The position numbers and the translations under genes are program-made. Positions 6,790 through 10,680 of a stretch of DNA of 10,680 bases are shown piece by piece. Within the stretch, counting starts at the first letter, position 1; every line of letters begins with the position of its first letter. Origin of the DNA: CAAGNP01 sp045644725 (GTDB lineage: Bacteria; Bacteroidota; Bacteroidia; Bacteroidales; UBA932); contig JAZRHK010000175.1 in assembly GCA_045644725.1 (NCBI GenBank), positions 1 through 10,680 on the forward strand, in the 5' to 3' direction. Below the pieces are notes generated by a model. It did not search any database. It worked only from the letters and a program-made list of their open reading frames with translations, and was not told the DNA's origin.

Positions 6790-7008
6790 ATGTTGGAGTT
6801 TTTGTGTTATCTGATACTGTTAATTTTCTGGGGAGGTATTGAGGTTTTAATATTTGGAATAATGATTAGAGATTGTTTCGCACCCAATGCAACCCTATTA
6901 GAAAATGCTTGTGGTGTATTTGAGATAATCGTGGCTATCATCGTTGTCTTCCTTCTTTACAAGGTTGTAAAATGGGAACTTGAGGATTGTAGAAACAACG
7001 AGTTCTAA
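6790..7008 (+). CDS. Hypothetical small membrane protein
   Basis: This 72-residue protein has two strongly hydrophobic segments, at about residues 3-26 and 41-60, and a charged tail (KWELEDCRNNEF). I do not recognise it. I chose the ATG at 6790 because an AGGAG (6775-6779) lies 10 nt upstream. The frame extends back to a TTG at 6739, which would add 17 unremarkable residues. The start lies 60 nt after the stop of the 6235 gene, on the same strand with no terminator between, so the two may form a small operon. No function can be assigned; a membrane accessory protein or a decaying orphan are both possible. No terminator is visible after the stop. Confidence 0.5.
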   Translation: MLEFLCYLILLIFWGGIEVLIFGIMIRDCFAPNATLLENACGVFEIIVAIIVVFLLYKVVKWELEDCRNNEF

Positions 7009-7080
7009 TACAACACACCATAGTAAGTGATGTATGCGTCGGAGAGTGCGTTCTTGTAACGGCTGTTACGTAAAATCGCT

Positions 7081-7172
7081 GAAATATGTCACAGTGGTGA
7101 GGCAAATGTGCGATTATGGCTGTTTTTCGGGGGGACTGTGACAGAAAGTGAGCGAAATATGTCACAGTGGTG
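7081..7172. repeat. Duplicated 19-mer with an inverted partial copy between
   Basis: GAAATATGTCACAGTGGTG occurs identically at 7081-7099 and 7154-7172, with starts 73 nt apart. Between them ACTGTGACA (7135-7143) is the reverse complement of TGTCACAGT, which lies in both copies (7087-7095 and 7160-7168). A 9-bp stem with a 16-nt loop can therefore form with the second copy. The arrangement resembles a set of protein-binding sites or a remnant of a mobile element. Confidence 0.6.
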
Positions 7173-7615
7173 GTGAAGTTGTTTGTTTGGAAATGTGATA
7201 ATTCGGAATGAGATAGAGGATTATTTAAAGTCGCATTGTAGGCACGTTGCTATTTGGTAATTTGTTGTTTATTAGTGATTTGTGTTTTTGTGATGCGGCC
7301 AAAGGGTGTATGCGCTGGAGGGTTAGGCATAGTAATGTGCTCCGGAATGCTATCTGAAGTGGATAGCTGTGCCCAACCTCTTGGTTGTTTTGCTTTATGG
7401 GTTTTAAGATGCTTCTGCGGTGTCTGGCATGACGGGAGGTGTGCTTAGAATAGGATCGGGCATTGCGATGCTGATCGGTAAACATATGAGAATCAGTGTG
7501 TTCCTATACTTTAGAGTGGGTTTTTTAATACACCCTTAGGTGTGATAATGTGCTGTGGATTAGGAGGTTGCTAACGCAAAGAGAAGAGGGGAATTAAGAA
7601 ATCTGAACAGGTAGG

Positions 7616-7806
7616 GAGTGATGGCTGGCAATTCAGGGGCAGAAATGGGGGGGGACCCCCGTTTGATGTGATGGCGGTTTAGGGAGTAATGCTGTTGGCA
7701 GGATGTGATGGCGGTTTAGGGAGTAATGTTATTGGCCGGGATGTGACGGCAGTTCAGGGTGTAAGGTTGTTGGCTGGCAGTGTTGGCGGTTCGGGGTGTG
7801 ACGTGG
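7616..7806. repeat. Degenerate tandem repeat, unit about 37-38 bp
   Basis: The two best units, 7665-7701 and 7702-7739, share their first 27 bases (GATGTGATGG, CGGTTTAGGG, AGTAATG) and end TTGGCAG or TTGGCCGG. A third, diverged unit begins at 7740 (GATGTGACGGCAGTTCAGGG). Weaker flanking copies start at 7616 (GAGTGATGGCTGGCAATTCA) and 7780 (GTGTTGGCGGTTCGGGG). This gives about five copies with decay towards both edges, and it looks noncoding. Confidence 0.7.
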
Positions 7807-7815
7807 GGGGGTATG

Positions 7816-7843
7816 AAAATACCCCGATGGAGGTCGGGGTATT
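7816..7843 (-). terminator. Terminator downstream of tRNA-Ala
   Basis: On the minus strand a perfect 10-bp stem AATACCCCGA/TCGGGGTATT (arms 7834-7843 and 7818-7827) encloses a 6-nt loop. Counting the last two bases of the stem, it ends in a run of four T residues. It begins 15 nt past the CCA end of the tRNA. The T run is short, but the stem is strong. Confidence 0.75.
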
Positions 7844-7858
7844 GAGTGGGGATGTGTT

Positions 7859-7934
7859 TGGTGGAGTATATCGGACTCGAACCGATCACCTTTTGACTGC
7901 CAGTCAAACGCTCTACCAGATGAGCTAATACCCC
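7859..7934 (-). tRNA. tRNA-Ala (anticodon GGC)
   Basis: Read on the minus strand, the cloverleaf is complete. The acceptor GGGGTAT pairs with ATACTCC with one G-U pair. The D arm contains AGCTCATCTGGTAGAGC. The anticodon stem TTTGA/TCAAA encloses loop CTGGCAG, giving anticodon GGC, which reads GCC and GCU alanine codons. The T arm is ATCGG-TTCGAGT-CCGAT. The discriminator base is A at 7862, and CCA is encoded at 7861-7859. The mature 5' end is at 7934. It lies downstream of kdsA but has its own promoter-like sequence. Confidence 0.97.
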
Positions 7935-7976
7935 ATAATTTCAAGATAACTTCAGGGAAGTATCCCTTTGCGGGTG

Positions 7977-8008
7977 CAAATATAGAAATTTCTTTGCAAT
8001 GTGGCAAA
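7977..8008 (-). promoter_or_regulatory. Promoter of tRNA-Ala
   Basis: On the minus strand TTTG (8008-8005) is followed after exactly 20 nt by TATATTTG (7984-7977). This matches the Bacteroidota primary-sigma promoter consensus at both elements. Transcription would start near 7970, giving a leader of about 35 nt with a small hairpin (AGGGA/TCCCT, 7954-7967). The -33 element begins 8 nt after the kdsA stop codon. Confidence 0.8.
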
Positions 8009-8015
8009 TGCTATT

Positions 8016-8804
8016 TTATAGTATCGCCTGACGGATGGGTAGGAGGGTCTTGATGAGGTTCTCGAGGAGGTCAAGACGGAGCATATTGGCACCGTCTGAT
8101 TTGGCTTGTGATGGGTCTGGGTGTGTCTCCAAGAACAGACCGTCAGCTCCAACAGCTATGGATGCCTTGGCGATGGTGGTAATCATCTCCGGACGGCCAC
8201 CGGTGACACCAGAACTCTGGTTTGGCTCCTGAAGCGAGTGGGTGATATCCACCACAACAGGATAACCGAATGACTGCATGGTAGGGATGCCACGGAAATC
8301 TATAATAAGATCGGAATAACCGAACTGTGTGCCGCGATCAGTGAGTATGATATTAGAGTTGCCAAAATGTTCCACTTTCTGGGCAGCAAACTTCATCGAA
8401 TCTGGAGCAAGGAACTGTCCCTTCTTGATATTCACATACTTGCCAGTCTTGGCAGCAGCCTCCAAAAGCTCAGTCTGACGGCAAAGGAAAGCAGGAATCT
8501 GAAGAATGTCCACACCATAGGACGCGGCCAGGGCAGCTTCGGATGGGTTATGGATATCTGTTAGGATAGGAAGTTTGAAATCTTCCTTGATGGACTGAAG
8601 AATCTCCAGACCGGCCTCATCACCGATACCAGTAAAAGAATCTACCCGTGAGCGGTTGGCTTTTCTATAAGATGCCTTAAACACATAGGGGATAGAGTAT
8701 TTATCGGCTATTTCAGCCACTGTAGCCGCTATTTGTCTAGTGATGTCACGTCCCTCAATAACACAGGGTCCAGCTATAAGGAAGAAATTGTCAGTTGCTT
8801 TCAT
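8016..8804 (-). CDS. kdsA: 3-deoxy-8-phosphooctulonate (KDO-8-phosphate) synthase, metal-dependent type
   Basis: The 262-residue cytoplasmic enzyme condenses phosphoenolpyruvate with arabinose-5-phosphate to KDO-8-phosphate, the precursor of the KDO sugar in the lipopolysaccharide core. Family motifs include FLIAGPCVIEG (8-18), the substrate loop FKASYRKANRS (42-52), LTDIHNPSEA, IPAFLCRQTELLEAAAKTG (103-121), VNIKKGQFLAP, and GLFLETHPDP (222-231). C14 sits where the E. coli enzyme has Asn26. With H189, E226 and D237 it completes the metal-ligand set known from Aquifex aeolicus, so this should be the metal-dependent class. The start is fixed by homology and by a -7 element only 5 nt upstream. 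The gene is divergent from the PEGA/Sel1 gene and is followed by tRNA-Ala. No other KDO genes are in view. Confidence 0.96.
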   Translation of the reverse strand: MKATDNFFLIAGPCVIEGRDITRQIAATVAEIADKYSIPYVFKASYRKANRSRVDSFTGIGDEAGLEILQSIKEDFKLPILTDIHNPSEAALAASYGVDILQIPAFLCRQTELLEAAAKTGKYVNIKKGQFLAPDSMKFAAQKVEHFGNSNIILTDRGTQFGYSDLIIDFRGIPTMQSFGYPVVVDITHSLQEPNQSSGVTGGRPEMITTIAKASIAVGADGLFLETHPDPSQAKSDGANMLRLDLLENLIKTLLPIRQAIL

Positions 8805-8809
8805 ATCTG

Positions 8810-8817
8810 CAAAGTTA
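8810..8817 (-). promoter_or_regulatory. -7 element of the kdsA promoter, implying a near-leaderless mRNA
   Basis: On the minus strand TAACTTTG (8817-8810) matches TAnnTTTG exactly and is followed by only CAGAT before the kdsA ATG. The -33 region has TTTT about 21 nt upstream rather than TTTG. If this element is used, the transcript would start at or within a few bases of the start codon. Confidence 0.6.
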
Positions 8818-8827
8818 GTATAGATTC

Positions 8828-8858
8828 TTGATTTTCTTAAAACTATAAGTTATATTTG
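8828..8858 (+). promoter_or_regulatory. Promoter of the PEGA/Sel1 gene
   Basis: TTG (8828-8830) and TATATTTG (8851-8858) are 20 nt apart, matching the Bacteroidota -33/-7 pattern. The expected start near 8864 leaves a leader of under 20 nt before the ATG at 8882. It lies back to back with the kdsA promoter in a 77-nt divergent intergenic space. Confidence 0.7.
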
Positions 8859-8881
8859 TAACTTATTAATCAAAAATTGGT

Positions 8882-10680
8882 ATGACTTTTTTCAGAACAA
8901 TAGCAATTGCTGCGATTGCTGTTTTATCTTTCAGCACATCGCTAATGTCGCAAGATCTTAAAATGATAGTTGAAAAACCATTGAAAATGGTTGATAATGA
9001 TATGGATGCCAGAATATATTATCCAGTGAAAGATCAGAATGACAAGTTGTGTGCTCTGGTAAAGGTAGTTCTTCTGGATAAACTTGAAAGTCCACTTATT
9101 CTGGAAGTTGGCGGATTGGGTGTCATTAAGAGAGAGGAGCGTGACAATGGTGAGATTTGGTTCTATGTCCCATATCAGGTAAAGAATCTATCTTTCAAAT
9201 GTGCCAATTATGCCCCTTTGTCTGTTATATCGGTACAACTGAAGGAGGCAACAGTGTACGCCATGAGTATAAGACCCAACGCAAAAAGAGATGCAGTGGT
9301 GGTTACTGAACTGATGGCTAACTATGCCAAAATTGTAACAAATGCTGAAGGCGCTACTTTTTCCATAGGTCAGACCACCGATTATGAGATAGTTAGTGAA
9401 TCTGTCTCAGGTTCAGTCTTTAGCCGCAAACTTAATTTTGGAAAGTACTACTTCAAAGTAGAGCATCCATATTACGAGACTTATGAAGGTGAGTTCACCA
9501 TGAATTCCCAAACTTCAGATATAAAAGTCAAGCTTCAGCCAGCCTATGGATATCTGACTGTAAAATCAAATCCCAGTGGCGCAAAAGTGTATGTGAAAGA
9601 TATTTATGTAGGTGAAACCCCTTGTGTTATCGATGCAAAACTTCCTAAGGGAAGAATACCGGTCCGTATCCAATTGAACAACTACTCACCTACAACAGAT
9701 ACAGTATTTATCAGTGGAAATGGCGGACGTCAAGAGGTTACGTTTGAACTTCAGTCACAATTGTCAAGGGTAAACTGCAAATGTGAGGATCCGGAAGCTG
9801 AGATATGGATAGATGATGAGTTGAAAGGCAAAGGGTCTTGGTCTGGTTTTGTAGATAATGTTGCAGAGCATATTCTCGAGTCCAGGAAGCCTGGACACAA
9901 ATCCCAGAGCATATCTTTCTCTGTCAAGCCAGGTATGATTTCAAATCAAGTGATTCCTGCTCCAGTTCCCATGTATGGTACGATGGAGTTGGTGACAAAT
10001 CCGGAACTTTGTGAGGTGATTGTTGATGGTGTCAATATGGGTTCATCTCCTCTGATGGCAAAACTCCTTTCCGGACAGCATAGTGTGCAGTTGATTAAAG
10101 AAGGGTATACTCCAATTACCTTTAATGTGGAGATAGAGTATGACAATACAAAGAAAGTTACAAAGACCCTTTTCGATGAGACTAAATGTACTGCCCCAGA
10201 AGAGATGTTTGCATTGGGTGACAACTACTTCTTCGGCAAGTCTGGTGTCAACAGGGATCCTGAAAAAGCGGCCCAGTGGTATTCAAAGGCATCAGATATG
10301 AATTTTGCACCTGCACAGTACGCATTGGGATTTTGTTATGAGAATGGTTATGGTGTAGATAAGGATATGGAAAAAGCGGTGGAATATTACACTAGAGCTG
10401 CAGATCAAAATAACCCTGAGGCACAGTTCTGTATGGGATATTGCTATGAGAAGGGGGTCGGTACGGAAAAAAATCTGGAACAAGCCTTCTCATGGTATAA
10501 AAAGGCCGCTGAACAAGGTCATATGACCGCTCAGAACAACTTGGCTTTCTGCTATCGATATGGCAGAGGGGTTGAACAGAATAAGGCTGAGGCATTCAAA
10601 TGGTATAAAAAATCTGCGCAACAAGGTTTCCCGATTGCACAAACCAATTTGGGTGTCTGCTATTTGGAAGGAATTGGAAC
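8882..10680 (+). CDS. Secreted or periplasmic PEGA-domain and Sel1-repeat protein, 3' end outside the window
   Basis: The frame is open from ATG 8882 to the right edge: at least 599 residues, no stop. The N-terminus MTFFRTIAIAAIAVLSFSTS followed by LMSQDLK is a signal peptide, probably cut before Q24. Residues 25-215 form a domain I do not recognise. Three PEGA-like beta modules follow, at about 222-290 (YGYLTVKSNPSGAKVYVKDI), 291-355 (divergent) and 363-425 (YGTMELVTNPELCEVIVDGV). From about residue 438, Sel1-like helical repeats of exactly 36 residues run to the edge, with AxYxLG-type starts at 478, 514, 550 and 586 and WYKKAAEQG-type ends. PEGA modules often occur on surface proteins, and Sel1 repeats bind partners. 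The role is probably envelope-associated scaffolding; no enzymatic motif is visible. Confidence 0.88.
   Translation, partial: MTFFRTIAIAAIAVLSFSTSLMSQDLKMIVEKPLKMVDNDMDARIYYPVKDQNDKLCALVKVVLLDKLESPLILEVGGLGVIKREERDNGEIWFYVPYQVKNLSFKCANYAPLSVISVQLKEATVYAMSIRPNAKRDAVVVTELMANYAKIVTNAEGATFSIGQTTDYEIVSESVSGSVFSRKLNFGKYYFKVEHPYYETYEGEFTMNSQTSDIKVKLQPAYGYLTVKSNPSGAKVYVKDIYVGETPCVIDAKLPKGRIPVRIQLNNYSPTTDTVFISGNGGRQEVTFELQSQLSRVNCKCEDPEAEIWIDDELKGKGSWSGFVDNVAEHILESRKPGHKSQSISFSVKPGMISNQVIPAPVPMYGTMELVTNPELCEVIVDGVNMGSSPLMAKLLSGQHSVQLIKEGYTPITFNVEIEYDNTKKVTKTLFDETKCTAPEEMFALGDNYFFGKSGVNRDPEKAAQWYSKASDMNFAPAQYALGFCYENGYGVDKDMEKAVEYYTRAADQNNPEAQFCMGYCYEKGVGTEKNLEQAFSWYKKAAEQGHMTAQNNLAFCYRYGRGVEQNKAEAFKWYKKSAQQGFPIAQTNLGVCYLEGIG

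Larger units (their letters stand above)
7009..7858. other. Gene-free, G/T-rich intergenic region with repeats
   Basis: No reading frame here has convincing composition, start context or recognisable protein sequence on either strand. The + strand is rich in G and T and poor in C. Contents I can name are a weak hairpin GTAAC-GGCT-GTTAC (7056-7069), a duplicated 19-mer (7081-7172), a hairpin GCTATC/GATAGC (7349-7366), a small palindrome ACACC-CTTA-GGTGT (7530-7543), a degenerate tandem array (7616-7806), a G8-A-C5 tract (7647-7660), and a minus-strand terminator (7816-7843). Confidence 0.6.

Noticed and set aside
7135..7168. CRP-like site (TGTGA...TCACA) in the repeat region
   Set aside because: The half-sites are about 20 nt apart instead of 6 and there is no gene start nearby.
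7225..7485. Open frames of 64-86 codons on both strands in the G/T-rich region
   Set aside because: Composition is atypical of proteins (Cys/Gly/Val-rich on plus, His/Arg/Ser-rich on minus), frames overlap in conflict, and no start signal is visible.
7616..7806. CRISPR array
   Set aside because: The repeats are contiguous without unique spacers, are degenerate, and no cas gene is nearby.
7689..8007. Open frames covering the tandem array and the tRNA
   Set aside because: They overlap a clear tRNA gene, its promoter and a terminator, so they cannot be genuine genes.

Overview
The window looks like chromosomal DNA of a butyrate-producing member of the Bacteroidales. Three lines of evidence point there. 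Several putative promoters match the Bacteroidota primary-sigma pattern (TTG/TTTG, about 20 nt, TAnnTTTG). Most genes lack a strong Shine-Dalgarno sequence. The gene set (metal-type KdsA, a secreted PEGA/Sel1 protein, an AtoA-like CoA transferase next to crt-hbd-bcd-etfBA) fits gut or oral Bacteroidales. I cannot name a genus.

Positions 1-4835 hold the 3' end of a tightly packed + strand operon: the C-terminus of a CoA-transferase beta subunit, then crt, hbd, bcd, etfB and etfA, closed by a hairpin terminator. Together they take acetoacetyl-CoA (reduced by Hbd) through 3-hydroxybutyryl-CoA and crotonyl-CoA to butyryl-CoA. The CoA transferase presumably releases butyrate. The EtfB signature is of the bifurcating type, so the Bcd/EtfAB complex probably also reduces ferredoxin or flavodoxin. 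The Hbd cofactor loop lacks the usual acidic residue and hints at NADPH use. Thiolase and the transferase alpha subunit must lie elsewhere.

Positions 4842-5165 form a compact foldback element with 16-bp imperfect terminal inverted repeats and several internal hairpins, resembling a MITE or structured intergenic repeat. Right after it lies a flavodoxin-like/2x[4Fe-4S] protein of the EFR1 type (5191-6027) with its own terminator. Next come two small unrecognised membrane proteins (6235-6729 and 6790-7008).

Positions 7009-7858 have no convincing gene. The stretch is G/T-rich on the + strand and carries a duplicated 19-mer and a degenerate tandem array with a unit of about 37-38 bp.

From 7816 to 8817 the genes are on the - strand: kdsA (KDO-8-phosphate synthase, lipopolysaccharide core), then tRNA-Ala(GGC) with its own promoter, an encoded CCA end and a terminator. 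kdsA is divergent from a secreted protein with three PEGA-like domains and Sel1 repeats, which starts at 8882 and runs off the right edge.
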